From positions 65,198-100,735 of the forward strand of contig LCFM01000001.1 of the NCBI GenBank assembly GCA_000999025.1: a stretch of DNA of 35,538 bases, written 5' to 3'. The first letter of the stretch is position 1. Each line of letters opens with the position of its first letter. The stretch comes from Parcubacteria group bacterium GW2011_GWA2_43_13. Lineage in GTDB: Bacteria > Patescibacteriota > Patescibacteriia > UBA9629 > GWA2-43-13. Both the position numbers and the translations under genes were made by a program. The notes beneath the pieces were generated by a model. That model did not search any database. It saw nothing but the letters and a program-made list of their open reading frames with translations, and was not told the origin of the DNA. This document shows positions 21,294 to 30,231 of this stretch, piece by piece.

Positions 21294-21409
21294 CACCTAT
21301 TATTGAGGAAGCTGTCGCTTTTAACATATCACATTCGAGACCGCATCCAAAGCGGGAAATAAATAGTTTATTATTTTATTCACCAGAATAAAATACCCAA
21401 TAATAGGTG
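21294..21409 (-). promoter_or_regulatory. Structured intergenic region between pilB and the response regulator
   Basis: Perfect 12-bp arms CACCTATTATTG (21294-21305)/CAATAATAGGTG (21398-21409) enclosing TATTTTATTC-ACCA-GAATAAAATA (21372-21395). Confidence 0.6.
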
Positions 21410-21414
21410 CGAGA

Positions 21415-23169
21415 TTAATCAATCTTTGTCGCAGACCACACTTCTTCGATTGTCGTTATTCCCAAAAGCGCTTTCATAATACCTTCCTGTCGAATAGTCA
21501 CAAATCCTTGGCCTGCAAGCTGATTTTTAAATTCATCACCCCGCCTGCCTTGAGAAATAATATCTCGAATATCAGGCGTCACTTCAATAAATTCAGCAAT
21601 TGATGATCTGCCTCTATAGCCGGTATTGCCGCAGTGCGCGCATCCCGCGCCTTTATAAAACACCAGCTTATTCGGATTGATCCCAGGATAATACGCAGAT
21701 GAAGCAATCTGCTGAAATTCGGAAACAACATCTTTTTCAAGATACTCCGGCAGAACAACCTCTTGCTTACAATCATCGCAAATTTTTCGCGCCAGCCGTT
21801 GCGCTCCAACCGCATTCAATGTACTTGCTATCAAAAAGGGCTCAACTTTCATATCAATCATCCGAGGGATCGCGCCCAATGCATCGTTGGTATGAAGCGT
21901 TGAAAGCACCAAATGCCCGGTTAACGCCGCATTCACAGCCAAATCCGCTGTCTCATTGTCCCGAATTTCACCCACAAGAATAATATCAGGGTCCTGACGT
22001 AAAAGAGATCGAAGTCCATTGGCAAACGTAAACTCAACTTCAGGGTGAATTTGAGATTGATTAATTCCACGCACGCGATATTCAATCGGATCTTCAAGCG
22101 TTGAGATATTCACATCGTCATGATTCAACATCGTCATTAAAGAAAAAAGTGTTGTTGATTTTCCTGACCCTGTCGGCCCGGTAATCAAAAATAATCCATG
22201 AGGACGCGTGATTGCGGTCTGGATAATTTGTAAATTTCTACCCACGAAGCCAAGCTGATCTAATGTCGGCGCGCTTCCGGTTGTTTCCAAAAGCCGCATC
22301 ACGACTTTTTCATGATTCGAAAGAGGAAGGATGGATACGCGAAAATCAACATCCTTATCTGTTGTTGATATATGAATTCTGCCGTCCTGCGGCTTGCGCG
22401 TTTCATCCAATTTCAAACTAGCAAGCACTTTCACGCGTGATATCAATGAATCGTGAATATACAACGGAAGCGTGAGCGTGGTATGCAATTCTCCGTCAAT
22501 GCGATAGCGAACCCGACTTGAATTGCCATAAGGTTCAATATGGATATCAGAAGCGCCCCCCTCAATCGCGTGGCGCATAATCACTGACACTATTTTTGCC
22601 ACAGGTGCCGATTTGATAACTTCTTCTATATTCTCTGTTTCTCCTTTATCGGTTTTTGCCCGATCTTCTATTTGTTTTTCCGCAACAGAAAGTGCACTCT
22701 CTACTTCTCGCGAAATATTCCCATATTGCTTTAATCCCTTTTTTAAAGATGTGTTAGTTGTCAGAACATACTTCACTCGAAACCCTTTACTCCGAGCAAC
22801 GAATTCAGCCGCCTCCCGCGCTTTCAAATTAGCTGGATCAATCAATGCCAAAGAAACAACATCCGCGGATCGTGAATAAGGAACCATGCGATAATTTTCA
22901 GCAAGTTCTTTAGGGATCAAATGCAAAATCTCTTCAGGAATCTGAATGGGATCAAGGTCAACGATATCAAGTTTAAATACAGATTGCTGGGCATTCACGA
23001 CATCTTTCTCTGTTACAACTCCGCTTTCCAGTAGAACCTGTTCCAAAGAAACATGACGATGCTCGCTTTCAGTCATCATGGTGGAAAGCGCCTGCTGACT
23101 GATAAGCCCTTCTTCAACCAATACGTCGCCTATCGCTTTTTTTGTAGGAATATGAAGTTCCTCTGCCAT
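21415..23169 (-). CDS. pilB: Type IV pilus assembly ATPase PilB/GspE
   Basis: GPTGSGKSTTLFS Walker A, DPDIILVGEIRDNETADLAVNAALTGHLVLSTLHTND, zinc motif CDDC...CAHC. Confidence 0.95.
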   Translation of the reverse strand: MAEELHIPTKKAIGDVLVEEGLISQQALSTMMTESEHRHVSLEQVLLESGVVTEKDVVNAQQSVFKLDIVDLDPIQIPEEILHLIPKELAENYRMVPYSRSADVVSLALIDPANLKAREAAEFVARSKGFRVKYVLTTNTSLKKGLKQYGNISREVESALSVAEKQIEDRAKTDKGETENIEEVIKSAPVAKIVSVIMRHAIEGGASDIHIEPYGNSSRVRYRIDGELHTTLTLPLYIHDSLISRVKVLASLKLDETRKPQDGRIHISTTDKDVDFRVSILPLSNHEKVVMRLLETTGSAPTLDQLGFVGRNLQIIQTAITRPHGLFLITGPTGSGKSTTLFSLMTMLNHDDVNISTLEDPIEYRVRGINQSQIHPEVEFTFANGLRSLLRQDPDIILVGEIRDNETADLAVNAALTGHLVLSTLHTNDALGAIPRMIDMKVEPFLIASTLNAVGAQRLARKICDDCKQEVVLPEYLEKDVVSEFQQIASSAYYPGINPNKLVFYKGAGCAHCGNTGYRGRSSIAEFIEVTPDIRDIISQGRRGDEFKNQLAGQGFVTIRQEGIMKALLGITTIEEVWSATKID

Positions 23170-23170
23170 A

Positions 23171-24325
23171 CTATAAAAGCTCTCGGAGCGCGAGCCCGAT
23201 TGCTATGGAAAACCTGGGCGCAAGTTCGCTTAACACTGATCTCAATTCTTCAGGATAACTCACTTGTTGCCATGCGTCTCCGATATACACCGGCAACGAT
23301 AACACGCGCTCAAGATAATCGCTTACTCCAACAAGAAACGACGAACCGCCTGCCAAGATAACTTTTTCAACTGATCCTTTATTTCTGTTGCGATATAAAT
23401 CCAAACTATAATGAATTTCATTAACAACCGATTGAAACGTGGATTCAATCATACGGCTCATTCCCTCTGTCTCCTGCTGGCCCTGACTCATGCCGACATC
23501 GCGTTTGAATTGCTCTGCCCGCTTTTCATCAACCCCTAAATGTTCGCACAAAGCAGTCGTAATGGTTTGCCCGCCAACATCAATACTGCGCGAAATAACA
23601 GGCACTCCGTTTTCAATAATCATAATATCAGTTGACACGGCGCCTAAATCAATAATCATCACCGTAGCGCTATCCGCCCCTACCAATGCGCGGGCAAGAG
23701 CAAATGATTCCGTTTCCAAACTCAATAAATTCAATTTTGCATATTTAAAAATAGCAAGATACTTTTCAACGAGTGTTTTAGGCGCCGCTGTAATCAACAC
23801 TTCAACATACGAAAGCCCTTGATGTTTGCCTGCCGTAGAGCTGGAAGTGGATGACGAAGATTGATGTCCTTGAGCGCCAGCGTGATCAACAGGAGCAGGT
23901 TGCGTTGTTTTTTTGTCTTCTCCTTCCCCTTCGTTGCGCGGATGATCCAGCACTCTCCAATCCAGAATCGTCTCTTCGATTGGCATAGGGACAAATTTCT
24001 TTGCTTCTAATTGCACTGCTCCTTCAAGGTCTTCTTTTTTGAGCGAAGGAACTGTTATCACAGACGTGAATACGGAAAAATTAGGCAACGCCGCAATAAC
24101 ATTTTTTGACTGAACATGCGCTGACGCCCAAATATCTTTCAAAATTGTCGCAAGCTGTTGATATGATTCCGGAGTATTTGACCTCGCGTACTGCGATACC
24201 CCTTCAGCATAGCCATATGTCATCAATCGCGGCTCTCCGGCAACATGCGTCAGCTCAACGACTTTAATGCTTGATGTGCCAAAATCAACGCCTACATAAC
24301 TTTTTGAATGTGAAAACATTCCCAT
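23171..24325 (-). CDS. pilM: Type IV pilus assembly protein PilM
   Basis: VGVDFGTSSIKVVELT...MIIDLGAVSTDIMII...EKVILAGGSSFLVGVSDYLE, actin-like ATPase fold. Confidence 0.93.
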   Translation of the reverse strand: MGMFSHSKSYVGVDFGTSSIKVVELTHVAGEPRLMTYGYAEGVSQYARSNTPESYQQLATILKDIWASAHVQSKNVIAALPNFSVFTSVITVPSLKKEDLEGAVQLEAKKFVPMPIEETILDWRVLDHPRNEGEGEDKKTTQPAPVDHAGAQGHQSSSSTSSSTAGKHQGLSYVEVLITAAPKTLVEKYLAIFKYAKLNLLSLETESFALARALVGADSATVMIIDLGAVSTDIMIIENGVPVISRSIDVGGQTITTALCEHLGVDEKRAEQFKRDVGMSQGQQETEGMSRMIESTFQSVVNEIHYSLDLYRNRNKGSVEKVILAGGSSFLVGVSDYLERVLSLPVYIGDAWQQVSYPEELRSVLSELAPRFSIAIGLALRELL

Positions 24326-24354
24326 AGTTGTATCATCAAATGATTAACTTTTTT

Positions 24355-24363
24355 AGTATACCA
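24355..24363 (-). promoter_or_regulatory. Candidate extended -10 promoter of the pilM operon
   Basis: Minus strand TGGTATACT, 30 nt upstream of the pilM ATG. Confidence 0.55.
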
Positions 24364-24401
24364 CACTTTACCTGATAGAAAAAACAAAAAACACCCCACA
24401 C

Positions 24402-24461
24402 TATCAATCCCCTTTTATCAATCCGTTTCCCCTTGCTTAATATTGATTTTTTTACTATATT
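24402..24461 (+). promoter_or_regulatory. Candidate clpC promoter with upstream tandem direct repeat
   Basis: TTGCTT (24433-24438) - 17 nt - TATATT (24456-24461). Upstream exact repeat TATCAATCC at 24402-24410 and 24416-24424. Confidence 0.5.
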
Positions 24462-24479
24462 AACACTAATGCATCCCCT

Positions 24480-26924
24480 ATGCTCAACCGAATCAGCACT
24501 CATACGAAACAGGTCATCAAACGCGCGACGCTTATTGCGCTTGCCCAATCAGCGCCAGAGGTAACGCCTGACCATATTTTAGCCGGGTTATTTTCGTATC
24601 CTCACGGACTTGCCTCAAAAATTCTCCAAAAACTCGCTATTGCCCAACTCTCATCGTTCCAAGTGCACCATATCCCGGAATCAAAAAACACCACACCAAT
24701 TTCGTTATCACGCGAGAGCGTTAGTTTGATTGAAAAAGCCGCGCTGATGGCATATGAATTCCACCATCCGTATGTTGGCACAGAGCATTTGCTTGCTGGC
24801 CTCCTTGCATCACATCAGCCCACGTTTTTAAAAATCCTCAAACAACACCATATTGATAAAGAAGCTGTTGAAAAGCATATCTCCATCGTACTGAAAAGCA
24901 CATCAAAATTTTCTGAAATTACAAAAACGTTTATTCCAAAACAAGAAGAAACGACCACTCAAAGCAAAGAAACGCAAAAAAACAACGGAGCGCTTGCATA
25001 TTTTGCCGTTCACCTCACTGAACCGGCAACCATTTCGGTTATGGATCCGATTATCGGCAGAGAAGAAGAAATCGAACGCATGATCACTATTCTTTCCAGA
25101 CGAACAAAAAGCAACCCTTTGCTCTTAGGCGACCCTGGAGTCGGCAAAACAGCGATTGTTGAAGGCCTTGCTCAACGCATTGCTTCAGGTGATGTGCCAA
25201 AAGCGCTTCAAGGTAAAGAAATCTATTTACTTGATATGGGCGGAATCGTTGCAGGAACCATGTATCGAGGAGAATTCGAAAGCCGAATTAAACAAATTAT
25301 CGAAGAGGTAAAGCAACAAAAAAACGCAATCCTTTTTATTGATGAAATTCATACCATTATCGGCGCGGGCTCCGCATCCGGCAGTTTGGATGCGGCAAAC
25401 ATGTTAAAACCAGCGCTCGCCCGCGGCGATATTTCTTGCATTGGCGCCACAACACTTGAAGAATACAAAAAAGTATTTGAAGGAGATAGCGCCCTTGAAC
25501 GAAGATTCCAGCCGATTACTATTGAAGAACCGTCACTCGAAGAAACTATCCGCATTGTTTCGGGATTAAAAGACATTTATGAAAAATTTCATAAAATCAC
25601 TATTTCAGAAGACGTGATACGCAAAGCTGTTGAATACGCAGGCAGATATATTCCGGATCGTTTTTTTCCGGACAAAGCGATTGACCTGATTGATGAAGCA
25701 GGATCTCATAAAAAATCACTCACCCAAACACAAACACTCTACCATTCACTTGCCGCGCTCAAAAAAGAAAAAGACATCCTCGAACAAAAAAAAGCCCAAT
25801 TAGTGCGGGAAGAACAATTTGAAGATGCCCAGCAGGTGAAAGAAAAACTCACACGCCTCAATGAAAGCATCGCTGGCCTGACAGAAAATATCGCGCGCCA
25901 TGATGCCCAAGAACCAGTCGCTATCACCATTCATGATGTTGCAACAGTCGTATCGCACATCACTCATATCCCAACGCATGATCTACTAAAAGAACCACTG
26001 GCTTCTTTTGCGCTTCTTGAAGAAAACCTCTCGCATATCATCTTCGGACAGACCACGGCACTGAAAGAAATAACTCAAGTGTTAAAACGAAATTTTGCAG
26101 GACTGTCCGATCCGCGCAAACCTAAAGCGTCTTTGCTCCTTCTTGGACCATCTGGCGTGGGGAAAACACTCACAGCAAAAAGCATTGCCGAACATATTTA
26201 CGGCGACCCCAAAGCGCTTATCCAGATTGACATGTCGGAATTTTCAGAAAGTTTTCATGTATCAAAACTTTTAGGCGCGCCTGCTGGCTATGTCGGGTAT
26301 AAAGATGAAACATCATTCACAGACAAAGTCAGGCGCAGGCCGTACTGCGTTGTGCTGTTTGACGAAGTTGAAAAAGCGCATCCTCAAATACTGCATCTCT
26401 TGCTTCAAATACTTGATGAAGGACACATTACCGATAACACCGGCAGAAAAATTTATTTTCACAACGCAACGATTATTTTAACATCCAATATCGGCAGTAG
26501 CCGATTTGAAAACGCCAACGGACTTGGATTTACTCACGCGCACACCGGAACTGATACTGCTCTTTCTCATGACCTCATAAAACAAGCAAGAGAACTTTTT
26601 ACACCGGAGCTCGTCAACCGCTTTGATAAAGTTGTCATATTCTCGCCATTACAACACAAAGACCTTGTCTCTATAGCAGAAAATGAAATCAACCATCTTG
26701 TATCACGCCTCTCGACGCATGGCGTTCGTTGCACTGTTTCACAAAAAGCAATTCACGCGCTCGTATCCGGACTTGATCCTCTTCATGGCGCCCGCAGTAT
26801 ACAGCATGAAATTCAAGAAAAAATAGAATCCCACATCGCTGATATCTTGCTTTCACCAAAAAAGAAACCGAGCCGCGTATCTATCACGCACTCAAAAAAT
26901 GGGATTACCATTACGCAAACGTAA
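24480..26924 (+). CDS. clpC: ATP-dependent Clp protease ATP-binding subunit (ClpC-type)
   Basis: Clp N domains, GDPGVGKTAIVEGLAQ and GPSGVGKTLTAKSIAE Walker A motifs, short middle domain with UVR-like segment, LGF loop after TSNIGSSRF. Confidence 0.93.
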   Translation: MLNRISTHTKQVIKRATLIALAQSAPEVTPDHILAGLFSYPHGLASKILQKLAIAQLSSFQVHHIPESKNTTPISLSRESVSLIEKAALMAYEFHHPYVGTEHLLAGLLASHQPTFLKILKQHHIDKEAVEKHISIVLKSTSKFSEITKTFIPKQEETTTQSKETQKNNGALAYFAVHLTEPATISVMDPIIGREEEIERMITILSRRTKSNPLLLGDPGVGKTAIVEGLAQRIASGDVPKALQGKEIYLLDMGGIVAGTMYRGEFESRIKQIIEEVKQQKNAILFIDEIHTIIGAGSASGSLDAANMLKPALARGDISCIGATTLEEYKKVFEGDSALERRFQPITIEEPSLEETIRIVSGLKDIYEKFHKITISEDVIRKAVEYAGRYIPDRFFPDKAIDLIDEAGSHKKSLTQTQTLYHSLAALKKEKDILEQKKAQLVREEQFEDAQQVKEKLTRLNESIAGLTENIARHDAQEPVAITIHDVATVVSHITHIPTHDLLKEPLASFALLEENLSHIIFGQTTALKEITQVLKRNFAGLSDPRKPKASLLLLGPSGVGKTLTAKSIAEHIYGDPKALIQIDMSEFSESFHVSKLLGAPAGYVGYKDETSFTDKVRRRPYCVVLFDEVEKAHPQILHLLLQILDEGHITDNTGRKIYFHNATIILTSNIGSSRFENANGLGFTHAHTGTDTALSHDLIKQARELFTPELVNRFDKVVIFSPLQHKDLVSIAENEINHLVSRLSTHGVRCTVSQKAIHALVSGLDPLHGARSIQHEIQEKIESHIADILLSPKKKPSRVSITHSKNGITITQT

Positions 26925-27588
26925 TATCATCACAACATGGACACGCATCTCTCAAGACGCCGTATTCCCGTGTTTTTGTTTTGCCTGCCAAAAACCTGAA
27001 ACATACCTTTGCGAACAATGCACAGCGCTCATCCATGCAACAGAACCGCTTATCACCCTTAACAAACATCCTTCGCCCCTCATCGGCGTCATCGCCTGCG
27101 CTCGGTATGCCGGGTTGATGAAAGAACTCATTCACGCGTTCAAATATAACGGAGTTCAAGAGCTTGCCCTACCGCTTGCTCACATCATTGACACCGCTCT
27201 TGCCACAGCTGTATCACTGCACAGTATTACCTATCCGTTATTCGCAGTTCCTATTCCCTTGCACGCACGGCGAGAACGAGAACGCGGATTTAACCAAAAT
27301 ACGCTTTTGGCACACCACCTCTCTTTGATGATTACTCACACACCTTCCATACTCAAACGCACATCATATACTCACAGCCAAACACGCCTTAAAAAACACG
27401 AGCGCCTTTTAAATATCAAAGGCGCGTTTTGCGCATATCCGCCTATCCCTCAATCAGGAACCATTGTGTTGATTGATGACGTAATAACAACATCAGCAAC
27501 GCTCCAAGAAGCGGCGCAATGTCTTGGTGCATATACAAAAACCCCTATGTGGGGTTGCGTGCTTGCGCATGACGATATTCGGGCATAA
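26899..27588 (+). CDS. comF: ComF family protein (phosphoribosyltransferase-like)
   Basis: CFCFACQKPETYLCEQC zinc motif; IPLHARRERERGFNQN; IVLIDDVITTSATLQEA. Confidence 0.92.
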   Translation: MGLPLRKRNIITTWTRISQDAVFPCFCFACQKPETYLCEQCTALIHATEPLITLNKHPSPLIGVIACARYAGLMKELIHAFKYNGVQELALPLAHIIDTALATAVSLHSITYPLFAVPIPLHARRERERGFNQNTLLAHHLSLMITHTPSILKRTSYTHSQTRLKKHERLLNIKGAFCAYPPIPQSGTIVLIDDVITTSATLQEAAQCLGAYTKTPMWGCVLAHDDIRA

Positions 27589-27607
27589 ATCCCGCAGTAT
27601 ATCCTCA

Positions 27608-29071
27608 TCACTCTTTCTTTTTTTCTTTTACAAAGGCCTTTACAGTAATAATCCCTTTCGTTGTATCAGGTAAATAGGAAAAGTTTTTCACTTCCCATGA
27701 AATAACTTCCATCTGAAATCCTGCCTCGGCGCTCTTTGTCTGAATCATGTGTTCAATATCTTGTTTTTCAACCAAAGAAACCAATAATCTACCAGTTGCA
27801 GTAAGTGTCGGCTGTCGATACTCCAAGCTATCCTCCGCGTTCACAGAATCCACACGCTCATGTATCAAAGAAATGGCGCCAGTATCCACACTCACAAATC
27901 TCTGCCAATCCACTTGCTCTAAAAGCATCTTTTTAAGATCAATGCGCAATTCACGTCGCGCACGCTCAATGTCTTCTTCTGTGAGTGTGTTTTTTACCTC
28001 TGGAACCGCACGAAACAATGGGGCATTTAAAAACCCATACACGGTTTGATCCAAAACGGTATTATCAAACATGACAATAGCAAGCCGACCCGCAGGCAAC
28101 TCTTCGGCATCGCTGGCATCGGCAATCACAGAAACATCTTTACTCTGCCGCGCTCCGACTGTCACCCCTTCTAATGTCCTTACCACAACTCCGTTAGCGC
28201 CTGAAAACCGCGTATGATCGCGTAAAGCAATGTCTTTACCTGAATCATTCGCCACCGTAATCACTCCTGACAACGGATAACGCACGGTCTCTGTACCGGT
28301 CGGTAATATGGGTATTGTTTTTTTCTGCGTAAGAAAAATCTGTTTTCCGGCAATAGTATCGCTCTCGCGCGCAGATCCATTATGTGTAAAATCAATATGA
28401 AATGTCCGTTCTATATGATTGCCGAAAATCAATATATCATTTGCTTTTTCTTTCATACCGGATGGAGAAAAAAAGTACCACCCCAATACCGCGAGTGATA
28501 GGATGATAAAAAAAGACCCGATTCCTATGCTCAACAATGGGATGATTATATGCGCCATTCGGCGAGGATATAACGACGCGTTAATGCCGCGTGTTGGTTT
28601 TTTAGACCGATCCGATTGCAGTCGAACAAGTGAAATTTCAAGAAGATGACAAGCCGACGCCAAGGACTTCACAATCATAGGAACTTTCACTTCTTTTTCC
28701 AAAAACCCCGCGAAAACCGCGCATCTTGAAAAATCGGCGCCAACAATAGCGCAAGCGATATGTACGCCAGAATGACGCTTCACGTACCTTCTAAACGTAT
28801 CATATATAAAAATACCAATTTCTCGTTTGAGCGCCTCGGAATTTTTTTGTTTTACAGATGTGCCTCGTACTCGGGTAGACACGGATTGAGTAACTAATGA
28901 AATATCAACAGGTGAAAAAATCACCTGCATACTCTGCCGTGCTCCGGTAATCACTATCCGCACTGTATCTTCTTCAAACAATACAAACGCAACTGCTTTC
29001 CCCTTCCCCGCTTTCAATGCAGAAAACAGCGCTGTATCTTTTTGTGTTATATCTGTTATTTTCTTTTGCAT
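27608..29071 (-). CDS. Hypothetical membrane-anchored protein
   Basis: Central TM helix HIIIPLLSIGIGSFFIILSLAVLGWYFF; ORF opens to 29212 but MQKKITDITQ at 29071 is a more likely start. Confidence 0.8.
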   Translation of the reverse strand: MQKKITDITQKDTALFSALKAGKGKAVAFVLFEEDTVRIVITGARQSMQVIFSPVDISLVTQSVSTRVRGTSVKQKNSEALKREIGIFIYDTFRRYVKRHSGVHIACAIVGADFSRCAVFAGFLEKEVKVPMIVKSLASACHLLEISLVRLQSDRSKKPTRGINASLYPRRMAHIIIPLLSIGIGSFFIILSLAVLGWYFFSPSGMKEKANDILIFGNHIERTFHIDFTHNGSARESDTIAGKQIFLTQKKTIPILPTGTETVRYPLSGVITVANDSGKDIALRDHTRFSGANGVVVRTLEGVTVGARQSKDVSVIADASDAEELPAGRLAIVMFDNTVLDQTVYGFLNAPLFRAVPEVKNTLTEEDIERARRELRIDLKKMLLEQVDWQRFVSVDTGAISLIHERVDSVNAEDSLEYRQPTLTATGRLLVSLVEKQDIEHMIQTKSAEAGFQMEVISWEVKNFSYLPDTTKGIITVKAFVKEKKKE

Positions 29072-29166
29072 GGTTTTGATATTTTTTTTATTATACACCA
29101 GTTCAGTAGAAGTGTGTACAATAAAATTGTGAACACTCTGCATGTGGTGTATGATATATATGAAAT

Positions 29167-30183
29167 ATGAAAAAGAAACCAATACAAAAAGCAGAAACGA
29201 AAAAACCAACAATCAGTGTTATTGATTACACCCAGCACTCACTGGAGGAGCTCCGCATTAAACACATTGATGATTGCGAACGATTCAAAAAAACAGGGAG
29301 TAAAAGCTGGATTCATGTATTTGGAGCCCGCAAAACACCCACATTAGAAAAAATGGGAGGGCTGTTTGATATTCATCCCATTATTTTGGATGATATTAAT
29401 AATACCGATCAACGCCCCAAGCTTGAAAACCACGGCACATACTTGTATACGGTTTTAAAACTCGTTTCTTACAATGCGTCGCAACAACGAATCAATATCG
29501 AACAAATCAGTATCATTCTTTCAAAATCATTCCTCATCACATTTCAGGAACGAGAAGAAGATGTATTTCATTCCATTAAAGAGCGTATCAGAATTGAAGA
29601 CGCAAAAATACGAAAAATGCCAATGGATTATTTATTTTATTCACTCGTGGATGCTGTTGTAGACCACTATTTTTTGGTTCTTGAACAATTGGGAGAACAT
29701 GTAACAAAACTTGAAACCCAAGTATTAAAACTACCTTCGCAAAAAACAATGAAAGCAATCCATACGCTTAAACACGACATGATCTTATTGCGGAAATCCA
29801 TTTGGCCGCTCCGCGAAGTAGTGTCAAACCTCAGACGCGAAGAGTCCCCGCTTATCAGCAGTGAAACAGATCTCTATCTGAAAGATATTTATGACCATAC
29901 TATTCAAGCCATTGAGACAGCGGAAACGTTCAGCGACATGCTTTCCAGTTTACTGGATTTATATCTTTCAACCATGAGCCACAAAATGAATGAGGTTATG
30001 AAAGTGCTGACTATTATCGCTACTATTTTTATCCCCCTGACCTTTTTAACAGGCCTCTATGGAATGAATTTTCAATACATGCCTGAACTGAATTGGGAAT
30101 TCGGCTATCCATTGGCTCTCGGAATTATGTTTGGCGTTGCTGTTTTTATGATCATTTACTTCAAACGAAAAAATTGGTTTTAG
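29167..30183 (+). CDS. corA: CorA-family Mg2+/Co2+ transporter
   Basis: C-terminal TM pair with YGMNFQYMPE (GMN signature) and KRKNWF tail. Confidence 0.95.
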   Translation: MKKKPIQKAETKKPTISVIDYTQHSLEELRIKHIDDCERFKKTGSKSWIHVFGARKTPTLEKMGGLFDIHPIILDDINNTDQRPKLENHGTYLYTVLKLVSYNASQQRINIEQISIILSKSFLITFQEREEDVFHSIKERIRIEDAKIRKMPMDYLFYSLVDAVVDHYFLVLEQLGEHVTKLETQVLKLPSQKTMKAIHTLKHDMILLRKSIWPLREVVSNLRREESPLISSETDLYLKDIYDHTIQAIETAETFSDMLSSLLDLYLSTMSHKMNEVMKVLTIIATIFIPLTFLTGLYGMNFQYMPELNWEFGYPLALGIMFGVAVFMIIYFKRKNWF

Positions 30184-30231
30184 CTGAATACCTCCCCTCT
30201 ACCACCTCCTACTTTAAGATGGGGGTATGCG

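Noticed and set aside
23794-23994. Low-complexity Ser/Thr/Gln insert in PilM
   Set aside because: Probably an unstructured linker; no repeat or palindromic DNA structure supporting a mobile insertion.
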